Shown here piece by piece: positions 41,261 through 53,313 of a stretch of 64,000 bases of DNA (the stretch's first letter is position 1; each line of letters begins with the position of its first letter). The translations under genes were made by a program, and so were the position numbers. The notes under the pieces were generated by a model, which had not been told where the DNA came from, searched no databases, and worked only from the letters and a program-made list of their open reading frames with translations. Source of the DNA: Undaria pinnatifida (lineage: Eukaryota; Sar; Phaeophyceae; Laminariales; Alariaceae); NCBI GenBank assembly GCA_012845835.1, contig JABAKD010000014.1, positions 6,235,396 through 6,299,395 of the forward strand, read 5' to 3'.

Positions 41261-44200
41261 ATGAAGACCTCTTTCTGCGCTTCTGCTGCTGTCGGTCTCG
41301 TCGCTATGGGCGTGACCCTCACTACTGCTGGTGCGGAGGCTGCCACCCCCGTCACGGCACAGGTGCGATAGCGATATACTTGGTATAGCCATGACTGCGC
41401 TGCTTCGTGTGCTGGCTGTGTCTTGCTTGTTAAGTGACAGTGCGCAGCAGTGTAGTGCACCCGCTATATCTGTCCCAGCTATGTTTCAATGTACTACTAC
41501 TCTACAGGTACGATGCCGATGGTACTAGCGATCACGGCGTTGCTTGTGATGGGGCCTGTCTTGCTGTTGATGCTCGTTTCAACATAAGCACGCTACGAGT
41601 ACACACTGTAGTCTATGTATTACGCGTACTCTGTACAGCATACATTCGTCCGTGGTGATGGTGTCCTTGATATGAGACAATGGCCTAGTAATAATATCGC
41701 GCACTAGACTACTTCGCTAAGGCTCGACAACCGCGCTTTAGTCTTGCGTCCTTTCAGTCCAGGTACTATCATTGATCATACGTGTTGTCCAGGTACTAGC
41801 ATTAATACGTGTTCATGCTGTACCAGGTAGTATACTTTGGTATACTGCTGCACTGTACTGGTATACCCGTCTGTATATCTATAGGCTATGCTATGCAGAT
41901 GGGTATAACAGTACAGCAGTAGTACATGAAGAACGAAACGGTGTTATCTGTTGATGCTTGCTGTTGGTCCAAGCCGCGTCGATCGACAAGTGTTTAGTCT
42001 TGGTTTGTTTTTCGCCGTCAATCTTAGGACCGCTTCTTGAGCAGGGATGCCATCCAGCGAAAGCCGTAAACCTTGTTTATTATACAGGTAATGTTCACGT
42101 CACGTGGCCGGTAGGCTTGTTCCCGGCAAGCCGCAGCCCACCCGTATGCCCGAGAGAGCATTTAGTTTCTGACTTGCAGGAATCGCCACTCGGCATGATG
42201 CGGTTTGTTCATGGTACAACGGTTGTTCAGGAGTGCAGCGCCACGTTTGCGACGGCGAAACACTTGGAATTTTTTGTGGGTTGTTTTGTACAGTTCACGT
42301 CCCTTTCTTGATGACTTTTGTACCTGGTAGCCCAAACCGCGCCTTCGCGACTCTACGCCATCCGCTGCCTGCGTAGCTATCGTACAGCTTGCACAGCGCA
42401 CTCGACACACCCTACTACTCCCTTGCAACAAAGACCAATGAACACGGCTGTCTTTTTATCCTTACACCCCCCCCCTTGCAACACCGGATCATTAGCGCTG
42501 CTATTTTCGTCTACGCATTTTCACCCTTGGAGCAACACGGGTCGCATTAAGACGTTGCTGTTAACATCTGTACATTTCCGCCTCCCTCCCGCAGCAACAA
42601 ATAACTTTGTTCAACGAGGGCGACTTCGCCTACACCCTTGGCGGTCCTGAACCATCCGACCTCGTCGACGGATTTCAGCTCCGCTCGGTGAACCTCAACC
42701 AGCTTGCCGCGCTAGAGGAACAAGGCATCTCGATGACTCTCGTCAACCTCGGACCCTGCGCGATCAACCTGCCCCACATTCATCCCCGCGCCACAGAGGT
42801 CAGTAAGCATGTGTGAAACGGTTGACCGTGAATCCGTGTGAGGGGTGTGGCGTGTGTTTGTCTTCTTGCCGTGCGCCATCGTAAGAGTCAATTCGTGTGT
42901 ACAGGAGTTACGGGTGGGTGAAAAGAGATCGGTAGGCATGAAAACGAACCAGGGGCGGACGCGGTTGAGACCCTACACTCTATGGCACAGTAAACGCATT
43001 GTCATGCATTGTATACATGTAAGGCATAAGACGAGAGCATTGTGATGCGTGAGGATGCGAAAAATGCATGTACACGGCGACCTGTGTCCCCGGTCAGAGC
43101 TTGCAATAAGCCGACTTCATCGAGGGATTATAGCGACAAGTAGTGCTTCGGAAATAGAAAAACCCTTTATATTCATGATTTTCTCGCGTTTCGCCACCCC
43201 GTGTTGGCCGTCGTGCTTACGGCGAGAGCATTGCGATGCATGCTTACGAGAGCATTGCGATACAAATGCGAGAGGTTAAAGCGCGCATACCACATATGCG
43301 ACGATGGAAGCTAACGGCAAGCGCGTTGAAGAAACGTGTGTGCTGCAATGATCTCTACGCCGTAGCTCTGACCACCCCGTCTGACCGGTCGCTCCTCTAT
43401 CGTGCAGATGCTGTACACCATCAGGGGCAACCACCTACGGGTGGCGTTTGTGGAGGAGAACGGCGGCGAGGGTGCCGTCATCAACGACCTCATGGAGGGC
43501 GACGTGGCCTTCTTCCCCCAAGGCCTCATCCACTACCAGCAGAACCTTGACTGCGAACCGGCGACATTCCTGGCCGCCCTCAACTCGGAGGACCCCGGGG
43601 TGGTGCCCATCACCACTACCTTCTTCCAGCTACCCGACGAGGCTATCCAGGTCAGCTAAAGAGCGTTGCACATGGCCGGCCCATACAATACTAAATGCTG
43701 CCTGTTGAGTTGCAGACCTAGCTACCGAACACACCAACCGGCAGTTTGTAGTGTATTCCCCGTGCCATTTACGGTGTAGACTACTATAATTTTCACACTT
43801 TTGCTCCAGTTCCCCCTCCCGTTGTGTACCTCAGAGACCCGGGGTCAAATAGCAGATATCATTCCCACCTTCCCCCCGAACTACGGTGCACATTGAGTTA
43901 CGTTGTAGGCGTCTAATATTGCGGAAGTAGAGAAGCAGGGCCCTTCCTGTTTCGGAACCGTTTGGGTGCGTGAGAGCGTCGGGTTGCAGCGGTAGAATTA
44001 TCGCGATAGGACATCGTTCCTGAGGCTTGAGCTATAACTAGACGGTCACCAGGCCACGCGAAAGTCCTCACGATTGTAGTTCAGGGGGCAGTGGTGGTCA
44101 GAACTCCCGTAGCAGGTCGGCCTTGTCACAAATCACTTTCGTTCATGATGAATGTTTTGGTGGATACTGGCTAGGGGAGGGCGACGTAAGGTCTGCCAAA

Positions 44201-44843
44201 ACGATGCGTGTCGAGGGTAGTAGAGGTACACCATGAGTTCGAAGCAAGCAGCCAGTGCTGCCTGCTATAGCTTGGTGTGAGCATGACTTATCTCTAGCAC
44301 GGCTTTCCGATCATTGCTAGAGGTGCGCGATCGTTCGCTATACATATCACGATATTACGTGCCCGCGCTGATTGCAACCTCAGCGAATTCGCTGTATCTC
44401 TAGAGAGGCCTGTCGATCGATGTAAAACGTGTTGTTTGTTGACACACTGCACGATGCTATTATCTGCCCGCCATGGGCTTCAGTTGTTTCGACAGCCCAA
44501 ATCTGGTTCGCGGGCACTGCTAATAGTGGATTCTCTGCGCGGGTAAATCATATTTTTAGATGTGTTGCTGTTCCAAAGGTGATCCCACACGCGCCGTTTA
44601 GAAATCATCTTTCCGCCCCCCGTCGCGTCTTATATTCATTTTTCTCTATGCCTGCTTGACTGTTTCCACCGTGTTGGTTTGCAGGCGTCGCTGAACTTGG
44701 ACGACGCTGGCCTCAAGAAGCTCATGGAATCTCTGCCGGAGGCACCGGCGATGGCTCAGCGTATGTGCCTCCAGCGTTGCGGCCTTTTGGACGATGAGGA
44801 CGACAGCTACAGCTACAACCACGACGGCGGCGACAAGCACTAA
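41261..44843 (+). CDS. Germin-like (cupin) secreted protein, gene 4
   Basis: Exons are 41261-41362, 42595-42798, 43408-43650 and 44685-44843, all GT-AG and phase 0, giving 235 aa. It is the unit 2 copy of gene 2 and differs by a few residues (CASAAVG and VTLTT in the signal peptide; TIRGNHL for TIGGNHL). The metal ligands His95, His97, Glu102 and His144 are present, in PHIHPRATE and GDVAFFPQGLIHYQQN. The tail ends DDEDDSYSYNHDGGDKH. Intron 1 is 1232 bp and provides the empty site for the 10.4 kb stack in gene 2. It is head-to-head with gene 3. Confidence 0.92.
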
Positions 44844-47086
44844 ACACTAGTTTTTCTTGTGTATTAGATTCGAGTGCTCGTAGCACGCGGTTTTGGTGCA
44901 TTTGTGTATGCAAAATAGTGGCGTTGTAGCGCTACCCATGGCATGTATCCTTCTAGATATTCGGGCACCTGTGCCCATAGTACACGATATTGTGGCGACG
45001 CAAAATGTCGGCGGAGTGCTTGTGGTGCTAGATGCGATCGTGCGCTTAGCTACATGCCAAAAGTATGGACCCGACAACAACATCAAGCACCGAAAGTGAC
45101 CCAACGCGTGCTCTTCTGCGTGAAGGGTTCGGTGAGCTCGCAGTACCATGCTGCTGTAGACGTACTACTAGTCTTCGGTGCATGGTGGTAATGTTCCCGT
45201 TGGGGATGTACAGAATATGGAAAAAATCGCTGGTAATGTGCGCTGTATGGTCTAGTGCTTGCGCGGAATTGTTGCGATGCGGCCGCTAGATGTGTCTACT
45301 GCTCACGGGGGGATTGTCGTCGTGTCGGCGGTGGAAGGCGATGAAAAAAGGTGCGTGCGGATAGAAATGGGGCGAGGGATGCGAGTTGTGTTCAGCGTCC
45401 TTGTGACGCTTGGGTCTAGTGCTGTGAGTAAAGTGAGTTTTATAACTCAGGGTGCGCTTTGGTAGGGTTGTGATGTGTGGCATCCCCTATGGTTTTTGGT
45501 ATGGGTTATCGTGTGTGTTACTTGATACGCGTCGCGGATAGCCCGTGTTGTGTGCGCGGAACATAAGGCGGCGGGAAAGTTAATAGTACTTTCGCGCCAC
45601 AAGATAAGAGTGTATATACTGTATTCCACCCTTGCCCCTAGTATTTGTGGCGGTTTGACTTTTACCCAAGGAGAAAACACATGATGCGTGCAGAAATGCG
45701 GGCAGGGTTTCGAGTTGCTTGGTGTCCCCGAGTTGCTCGGCGCAATAGTCGTGAAAACATGTACAAGCGTTCCGTAGCTTTGGGTGCATTGAGATGGGGA
45801 GATGCCCAGACATTTATGTACCCTCTAGGTGGAGATAAATAGGCAAGGCTTGGACACGTTCAGCGCCCTTGTGGCGCTGGGCTCAAATTTTGTAGAAAAA
45901 GAAATTGGTAACTCGGTTTGGTGGGTTTTGTTTCGGGTGTCCTCCGTGTGGTGCTTGACTGAAGTTTTGTAAGTTAACGCGTTCTGTAAATTCGTGTGTA
46001 AATACAGCGATGTCATCGCTTCCTATTGTGTGGTTATTGATGGTGTGCGTGATATGAATTGATGAGCCAGGTGGCCCACGCTGTGCTCAAACAATTACTT
46101 GAACGTTATGTATTTCCCATGGCAGATCAAGAACCTGCACGTTGTTGCCACATCTTGCTATTTACGTACTTGTCGACGTCTAGTTGTCGAGGGCGAGGCA
46201 AAAAGGTGTATGTGGAGAAATTGGCAGGGCTTTGGACTTGTTCAGTGTCCTTGTGACGCTTGATTCAATTGTATACGGATGGGTAAGGCGCTTTCATTAG
46301 GGGGGTGTGGATCACCTCCCCTGTACGCCTTGGTAGCTGGGCAATGTGACTTGAGATGCGCCGGATGGCCCGCGTTGCCATCGAAAAATTCGATCATAGT
46401 GTTGGGAAACTTCAGCACTTTCTGCCGCAAATTGGGGCAAGATTTTACAGGTGTACCTGGTACCTGTTTTTTTTTCGTTTTTGGAGAAATGCACGGTTTT
46501 ATGTCTTCTTGGTGTTCCGTGTATCTTCGTGCAAACCTCGTTGCATACATGCCATGCGAGGGTCCAATGTCATCCTCCCCGCGAGTTTTCTCGTTCACTA
46601 ATCGAAGCGCTCCTTCAGGCAGTGCAAAACACTGCGAACGGAGATTTGCCTTGAAAATAAATGTCGGAGAAGTCGAGCATTCCCGCCGCTCCTCTCGTGC
46701 GAGAGATGAATATCCGCTCCTCTCGTGCGCGAGAGATGAATATATGCAAGAGTCGGCGCATACCACATCGCCCATTATGCTTCTTCAAACAAAGGCAAAG
46801 GTCACTTTCTCCCATATTCAAACAAAGGCAAAAAGGTCACTTTCTCCCATTTTCGCAGCACATTTACTCCGAAGTAGAGCATTCTCGCCGCCGCTCCTCT
46901 CGCAAGAGTTAAATATGCACAAGAGTCGAGGCACACCGTGCGCAGCATCGTTCATTGTGTTCCTTCAAACGTTGTGCAAAAAGGCATCCAAAGGTCGCTT
47001 TCTCCAAATTTTCGCAAAAATATCTGTGAGCGTATAAAACATTACAGAGTGTAGACCATATGCACATGCTACAAAATGTCGACGCA
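44844..47086. other. 3' flank of gene 4 with repeated modules
   Basis: Aligned with 27229-29440. Three copies of the GTTCAG-GTCCTTGTG module lie at about 45390, 45859 and 46240, and the CTCTCGTGCGAGAG repeats at about 46690-46740. A 252 aa plus-strand frame (46279-47037) is open only here: in unit 1 the homologous DNA is broken. I therefore do not call it a gene. Confidence 0.55.
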
Positions 47087-47475
47087 TGCTATGCTCTAGA
47101 AGCATTAAGGTATACCGCATTTTGGCAAAATTGATTTCCTGAAATGATGGCGCTACTTAACCCTGAATGATCGTGGAATGACGATAGAACATTATTTCTT
47201 TGTGGTAGCAACATTATTTTGACGCGTGCGACGGTAGAAGTGCACTGACTCGTCACTTTTTTTTCTGAGGTGCCTCACTTTGGGAGCTTACGACATGGCC
47301 ATCCCAAAAACTGATATCGTATGATATGGAGAAAAATAAAACTGCTGCGCGCTGCCGGGGGTGAAACATCCCCATGGCCGAGGCATACCCCAACGAGGAT
47401 CATGCAAACAAAATATCCTTTTCTCGACTATTTTGGGTCAAGAAACCCCGCATTTCGGAAAAAGCACTTCATTCA
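47087..47475 (+). mobile_element. Two adjoining partial MITE copies, GACGCGTG family
   Basis: A partial copy at 47087-47220 (GACGCATGCTATGCTC...) is followed by a copy starting GACGCGTGCGACGGTAG at 47221, which lacks its right terminus where the next copy begins. Same arrangement as 29455-29843. Confidence 0.65.
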
Positions 47476-47753
47476 GATGCATGCTACGATAGAGGTATAC
47501 CTTTTTTTGGCGAAAATGGTTTCTGAATGACGCGGGGGCTCCTTGACCCGAAATCGCCGGAAATATGCCATTTTGTTTTGAATTATTCTTTGTTGTGTAC
47601 CTAGGCCGTGGGATCTTTCATGTCCGGCACATAGAAGTTTTGATTTTTCTCCGAATCAGTTTTTTTGTCTTCGAGAGGGACGTGTCTTAAGCTCCCGAGT
47701 TGAGGGGTTATATTATTAGAAAAAAAGCGATGCACCTCTATCGTAGCACGCGT
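47476..47753 (-). mobile_element. Uninterrupted MITE copy (empty site of the 1283 bp TIR element)
   Basis: 278 bp from GATGCATGCTACGATAGAGG to CTCTATCGTAGCACGCG. It shows the state before the insertion seen at 30079-31361 in unit 1. Confidence 0.82.
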
Positions 47754-48344
47754 TTTCACAAGAAAAAGAAGGTGCTACCTCCATCGTAGCATGCGCGTCG
47801 TTTTTTTGTCTTTTTTTGTATACCCAACCCATGGATTTGTTCGTGGTGTGGTTTAAACTTTAAGTTCGCTCAAAAAAAGTCAACTTTTCCAAGGTGAGAG
47901 GTGCCATAAAGCTCCTCAATCAAGCCAAAAAAAGTGATGCATACATCTCTCTACCGTATGATAGCATGAGTCACTCGTTGAAGTCTCTCCACAATCACGC
48001 GGGCTTCGCTCGTAGATACGTATGTCATGCGAAATGCGTGCTTGAAACTTTGATGGAACCCGACAACCCACACTACATTCATGCACCTCGGCGCTCTGGC
48101 GGGGGCTCCCTTATTTCTATACCTACTTGCTGTACCGTATGCAGTGTGTATTAATAGTAGGCACTATTTCGGCAAAAAAGCTAATTTTGTGAGTGACGGT
48201 TTGCCTCCCTCTCCTCAACCCAAAATCATCGGAATTTTATTTTTCTCGTTTCGCGAAACAAAATTATATACCCTATAGGCCATGAAATTGTTCATGGAGT
48301 TGCCATTTTAGGCTACTCAAAGGCGGAAATTGGGTAAGGTATAC

Positions 48345-48630
48345 GACGCGCGCTACGATAGAGGTGCACCGCTTTTATTCTAGGAAAATTCCCCGATTTC
48401 GGAGCTTAAGACCTCTTCTCCCAAAATCTGATTTGAAGAAAAAACAAACAGCTACCGGACGAAAAGCCCCATGGCTTCGCAGGTACACTACGAGAATCAT
48501 ATATATGCACAAAACGAAAATATTATACCCGTTTTTTTCCTGACGATATTGGGCTAAGCAGCCCCGCCCACCATTCAGATATAACTTCCGCCAAAAAGTG
48601 GTATACCTTGATGCCTCCATCAAAGCACGC
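48345..48630 (+). mobile_element. MITE copy, GACGCGTG family
   Basis: Unit 2 partner of 31700-31978: begins GACGCGCGCTACGATAGAGG and ends CCTCCATCAAAGCACGCG. Confidence 0.78.
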
Positions 48631-48705
48631 GGGAATACACTACTACTAACAGTATTGAGCTCCGCTAGTGGTTAGGAGCCTCAGAACAAAAAACAATGAT
48701 TGCTG

Positions 48706-49001
48706 CAGAGACTCGTGCTGCGAGGAAGGTAGCACGTTTCGTCGGAATGAAACGGTTTCTTCGGAATGACGCGGCTCCTTAACCCCGAATCGTGTCGCGG
48801 AAAATATAACCACATTTTTTTTCATGGCGCGAGCCCTCTCGAGTTGTACGTCTAGACCTTCGGGAAGTTGTATCCCGTAGTAGTGAAGTTTTGACTTTTC
48901 TCCTCAAATCAGTTTCTGGGTCGAGCATGACGTGTCTTAAGCTCCGAAAGTGAGGGACCTCAGAAAAAACGTGGTGCAGCCTCTCTGTCGTAGCACGCGT
49001 C
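48706..49001 (-). mobile_element. MITE copy, GACGCGTG family
   Basis: Unit 2 partner of 32050-32333, right end CTCTGTCGTAGCACGCGTC. Confidence 0.78.
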
Positions 49002-49345
49002 CACAACTCTCAACCGTAGCTTCGTGCACGTGTTTGCACTAGGCAGAAACGCCGAGGACCCTCAAAATGTTATGTACAAAATTCTGCACAGGCTCAAGAG
49101 CAGCTTGCGCGACGGGCTATTCCCCGCACACACACATGTGTTGTGCTTTCGGCTTCGTGATGTACCCCGCGATATATACAAAGGAAAACAAATGGCCGGT
49201 TTGTTACGCTGCGCAAAAAACAACGCACCTTTTTCAAAGTCTCCCACACAGCACGGGCGCTTTTTTTGTGAAGCACTGTGAGCCACTCGTGCGCGATGGA
49301 CCTAATCTCATGGACAAGACGAAACACGGGCTACGACAGCGAAGT

Positions 49346-49880
49346 GTTAATAGTGCACGTTTTGGCTGAAACGCTTTATGGTAACAAAAACGGCACTCCT
49401 TAAATTAACCATCATTATATATTCAATATAGGTTGACAATTGTATCGACGAATATACGTCGGGCAGTTGCACAGTTGAACTCGGGTCATTGCGAGATAAT
49501 GGTACCCATGGATATTTTAGTGGAAATTTCGTTGGAAAGGAACATTGCGGGGGAATTGGATTTGAGAATATTCTAGAGCTAGTTGTGGTTCAGGAAGGTA
49601 CTACTGAGGATTATGGCTCGGCAGTAGACAAGATGAGGTGGTAGTTAGTCCGTGCCCACCCCATGGTCACTCCACTCTCGCCGTCCTCTCGCCAACCTCT
49701 CCCCTCCCTTTTCCTCCCGTGTTCATCAGGATACACCTAATACGAAAAAGATAAAACACAACGCCTTCTTCTTTTTGGGGCATACTGCAAGGAAAGCACG
49801 CTCTTGTGTGTCTAGACATCAGAGTCTCGGGGCTGTTTTGTTGCCACTCCGTCTTGTTTTCAACTCTGCCACTTGACCAA
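49346..49880 (+). repeat. Possible old solo LTR
   Basis: Starts TGTTAATAGTGCACG, like the TGTTAAAAG start of the inner copia-type LTR. It contains GGTGGTAGTTAG...CACCCCATGGTCACTCCACTCTC, resembling the middle of that LTR. The right end and target duplication are unclear. Confidence 0.3.
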
Positions 49881-49980
49881 ACTAGTCTGAAAATATCTAT
49901 GATACCCCCCCTTTATCAGTATTGTTGGCAAGTTGTATACTTTGGCCGTCTCGGGATTGTCCTGTTAGGCAGCAGTTACA

Positions 49981-50268
49981 GGCGCGTGCTACGATAGTAG
50001 AGATGTAGTGTAGCACTTTTGGGCTGAAATGGTTTCTGAATGACGCGGCTCTCGCCTTAGCCCAAAATCGTCGGAAATTTTTAGGCCATTTTTTTTCTTG
50101 TTCGCGGTTGTCGTGTGTACCTAGGCCATGGGACTTTTTTCATTCGGTGTAGCAGCAGCGTTATTTTTTTCCCAAATCAGTTTTCGGGATAGATAGTTTT
50201 CTTAAGCTCCCAACTTGAGGAATCAACAGAAAAAAGTGCACTGCGTACCTCTATCGTAGCACTCGTGC
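49981..50268 (-). mobile_element. MITE copy, GACGCGTG family
   Basis: Begins GGCGCGTGCTACGATAGTAG, with TGGTTTCTGAATGACGCGG and CTTAGCCCAAAATCGTCGG inside, and ends CTCTATCGTAGCACTCGTGC. Confidence 0.8.
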
Positions 50269-50501
50269 CCGAAAATATTTTTTCTTCTCTATCAAGATCG
50301 GTTTTTTGGCCGAAAAGTAAGACTCTTTTCTTCTCTATCAAGATCGGTTTTTTGGCCGAAAAATAAGACTCCTTTCAAGTAAAGAGCGCATCATAACCAA
50401 ATCGGTTGGGGTGGTACCTCCCATATTCTTACTACGCAGCGAATTTCAGCCACGTTGCTCGCACGAATGATCATCTTTTAAAACACACTTGATTTATGTT
50501 A

Positions 50502-50784
50502 GACGCGTGCTACGATAGAGGTGCCCGCTTTTTTTTTTGAGGGGTTTCGTCAGTTTGGGAGCTAGCTTGAGATCCCTCCCCCAACAACTGATTTTGGAGA
50601 AAAATGAAACTGCTACATCTACCGCATAAAAAAAAACATGGCTGAGGGGCACAACGAGAATCGTGAAAAAAAAAGGTAGCTACTATTGTTTATTTTTTCC
50701 CACGAGCATTTTGGGTTAAGGATCCCCGTCATTGAGAAACAATTTTTCAGACGAAAAAGTGATACCTCTATCGTAGCACGCGTC
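50502..50784 (+). mobile_element. Near-complete MITE copy, GACGCGTG family (reference copy)
   Basis: 283 bp with the cleanest pair of termini: GACGCGTGCTACGATAGAGG at the left and CTCTATCGTAGCACGCGTC at the right. Internal order: GGGGTTTCGTCAGTTTGGGAGC, GATTTTGGAGAAAAATGAAACTG, ATTTTGGGTTAAGGATCCCCG, TCATTGAGAAACAATTTTTC. No open frame of interest. No convincing target duplication. Confidence 0.87.
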
Positions 50785-50914
50785 ATGATGAGGCGTTTTT
50801 TTGTTAGCAGCGTGCACCACGCCCTTGCGCGGATTCATATATCTCACAGAATAAAAACCGTACGTACAGTAAAAGGCTTTTAAGACACCGTGCGCAAAGA
50901 AACCAGACGCACTC

Positions 50915-51222
50915 GACGCCTGCTACGATTTTAGCGAGGTGCAATTACACCACCACCATGTATTTTTCTGGGGTTTCCTGGCGTTAGGAACTTCAGAGAC
51001 CTCTCTCCCGAAAAGCGTTTTCGAGAAAGACAAAACTGCTATAATAGCCTATATTATGTACCTCTCGGATGAACTGACGAATAAAGCCCATAGCCCGGGT
51101 ATACGAAAATAATCATGCCAAGAAAATATCCTAGATAATTTTCCGACGATTTTGGGTTGAGGAGCCCCGTCGTTCAGAAGCCATTTTCGCCAACATAAGG
51201 TATACCTCTATCGTGGCGCGTG
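50915..51222 (+). mobile_element. MITE copy, GACGCGTG family
   Basis: Begins GACGCCTGCTACGATTTTAG, contains GACGATTTTGGGTTGAGGAG and CATTTTCGCCAACATAAGG, and ends TACCTCTATCGTGGCGCG. Confidence 0.78.
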
Positions 51223-51847
51223 CCACTCGTCGCGCGAGTGGCCCCGAGCCACTGCAAAATTGGGCCCAAAAGGGGGAGGGGGGGGCTACTGTAGCGTCGT
51301 TGACCAGAGCTATTGAACTGGCATGGTCACTTGTGGGCCACCTTTTTTTAGCTCGGGGTCACGCGGGCAAGTGACCCCCCCCGGTTCCTTGTTGCGGTCG
51401 TAAAATTTGGTGTGCGCCCACTCTATTCTGAATTTTGCGATGATATATGAACCCGCGACTTGGAACTGTTAATTGTACGCGCTGCGCCAAAACAAAACGC
51501 TTAAAGCATTGTTGTCAGCAGTGAGACGTAGAGAGTCACGCTCCCGTGCGAGGTCAGCGTGGCTCCAATCCTGCAGTAAACAAAGGGGTAGTAAGCCTCC
51601 CCAACCGCGCAGCCTTTTGGTCCGCTGCCTTGGGCAACGTTCTTCGATGTAAAACAAGTGTGCACTTCTTGTTTATCTCGGATGTTTTTTTTGGCGTTGT
51701 AAGTCCATGCTGCACACACCGTCCGACGGCGAACGCGACTCCAGTATCTATGAGCACACTGTTGTTGTTGCCATACAAACTATGTTTCCACACTGGTACA
51801 TCAATTTTCAGAAACGTGGCGTATCGGACAAAAAGACGCTTGTTAAG
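51223..51847. other. Non-coding spacer between MITE copies
   Basis: No recognised domain. A 113 aa plus frame (51546-51887) overlaps the next MITE and is probably chance. Confidence 0.4.
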
Positions 51848-52111
51848 AGACGCGTGCTACGATGGAGGTATACCGTTTTTTGGCTAAATTGGTTTTCTGG
51901 TTGGCGGGGCTCCCTAACCCAAAATCGTCGGAATTACGCCCTATTAATTTTTTTCAAGATTCTCGTCGTGTACCTAGGCCATGGGATTTTTCATACGGTG
52001 TAGCAATTTTGATTTTTCTCCAGGAGGTTCAGGTTTTTGGGGAGAGGTCTTAAGCTCCTAAATTGAGGAAACCTCGGAAAAAAGTGGTGCACCTCTATCG
52101 TAGCACGCGTC
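51848..52111 (-). mobile_element. MITE copy, GACGCGTG family
   Basis: 264 bp, termini GACGCGTGCTACGATGGAGG and CTCTATCGTAGCACGCGTC, with all internal landmarks in inverse order to the reference copy. Confidence 0.85.
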
Positions 52112-52317
52112 AAAAACAAAAAGCTTACCTAAAATACCTTTGAGGTCGTGGTGAAATTCTCTCCCCCTTACTTACACCTAGGTTCTTGCTTCTCTTCTTA
52201 CAGACATTGACACGTGCGCTTTAAGGCGCACCGCATATGGCAGAATCAAGGCTGTATGGTCTTAATGGACCATATATATACTGTAGATAATTTCCTTTTC
52301 CAAAAAAACTACGTGGA

Positions 52318-52352
52318 ACCACCCACCCATCCACCCACCCACCCACCCACCC
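52318..52352 (+). repeat. (CCCA)n run, unit 2
   Basis: Eight or nine CCCA-like tetramers at the position equivalent to 32562-32580. They are inverted relative to the TGGG array at 52690. Confidence 0.85.
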
Positions 52353-52689
52353 AGAAACTACCGCACGGCCTACAAAAACACGACGAAAGCCCCCATCCAT
52401 GCGTGAAAGCACCGAAAACTAGATCATGTGAGAACCACACGAAATGCCCGTTCGTTCGCTGATGCGCATGCTCACCTTTATCTCGTGAAAGCAACATCAG
52501 AAAGCCATTGAAACGAAAATACACCCTTGAAATCTCAATAAATAACCCCGATATTGCCAAAACGCATACAGTACACCTGCACGCGAAGGCCTCTTGAAAA
52601 CATCTTGAAATCGAAAGTCGTACACGTCCACGGCAAAAAATGAAGCTACTGACAACTGTTACATTGCTTGGTGATGAGGAGTAGGATTG

Positions 52690-52812
52690 GTGGAGATTGG
52701 GGTGGGTGAGTAGGTGGGTGGGGTGGGTGGGTGGGTGGGTGGGTGGGTGAGTGGATGTGTGGGCGGGTGGATGTGTGGACGGGCGGGTGCACGGGTGGGC
52801 GGGCGGGTGTTG
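52690..52812 (+). repeat. (TGGG)n array, right edge of duplication unit 2
   Basis: TGGG tetramers with TGAG, TGTG and CGGG variants. Beyond it the sequence only weakly resembles that after the 33062 edge, so homology to the tandem units ends here. Confidence 0.88.
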
Positions 52813-53131
52813 TTGTATACGTACACTCTAGTCCAATGGGATTATTCATGATCGGGAAGCACACTCACTCACTCGTTAAATATTTTTCTAGTAAAAAGAT
52901 TGTCTTGTTTCTACGGTATCTATCTTTAGGTAAAAAGGTCAAAAGGTATTATACCATATTATGTCTGAGGGTGCCCCCCCCCTAACCTTTACCTTCCCCC
53001 CCAGAAAAAGTTTTATTTTAAAAGAGAAAAGAAAGTCCTTATGACGAGCGCGATGAAAAATCCCACCACCATGCCCTATAGGCACATAGTCCAGTGTACA
53101 ACAAAATTTTGTTGCCCCAAAAAAACGAGAA

Positions 53132-53227
53132 ACTCCGACGGTTTTGGGATAAGATTGGTTTATTAAGTGAGCCCCGTCATAATTTAGATGATATTTTAGA
53201 GAGAAAAGTGGTACCTCTATCGTACCA
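53132..53227 (+). mobile_element. MITE fragment, GACGCGTG family
   Basis: Only the right half remains: CTCCGACGGTTTTGGGATAAG, GAGCCCCGTCAT and the end TACCTCTATCGTACCA. Confidence 0.65.
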
Positions 53228-53313
53228 AACCAGTAGCGTGTGTCTCGGTATTAATAGCAAGGAAAAAGCTCCGAAAATCAGGCGCCTTGAGCACGAAAAA
53301 AAACGTTTTCACA

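Larger units (their letters stand above)
49135..52230. other. About 3.1 kb present in unit 2 but not unit 1
   Basis: Unit 1 passes directly from CCCCACACACA (32463-32473) to TATGGCAGAATTCAAG, while unit 2 has about 3.1 kb between the same flanks. The interval holds four MITE copies, a duplicated AAGATCGGTTTTTTGGCCGAAAA (about 50297 and 50339) and unassigned sequence. It could be an insertion in unit 2 or a deletion in unit 1; no clear target duplication was found. Confidence 0.6.
33060..52690 (+). repeat. Segmental duplication unit 2
   Basis: Tandem partner of unit 1 with genes 3 and 4. It lacks the intron-1 transposon stack and the 1283 bp TIR element. It has about 3.1 kb of MITE-rich sequence (about 49135-52230) not present in unit 1. 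Confidence 0.88.

Noticed and set aside
46279..47037. 252 aa plus-strand frame behind gene 4
   Set aside because: Broken in the unit 1 counterpart (28700-29430) and covers degenerate repeats with CTCTCGTGCGAGAG.
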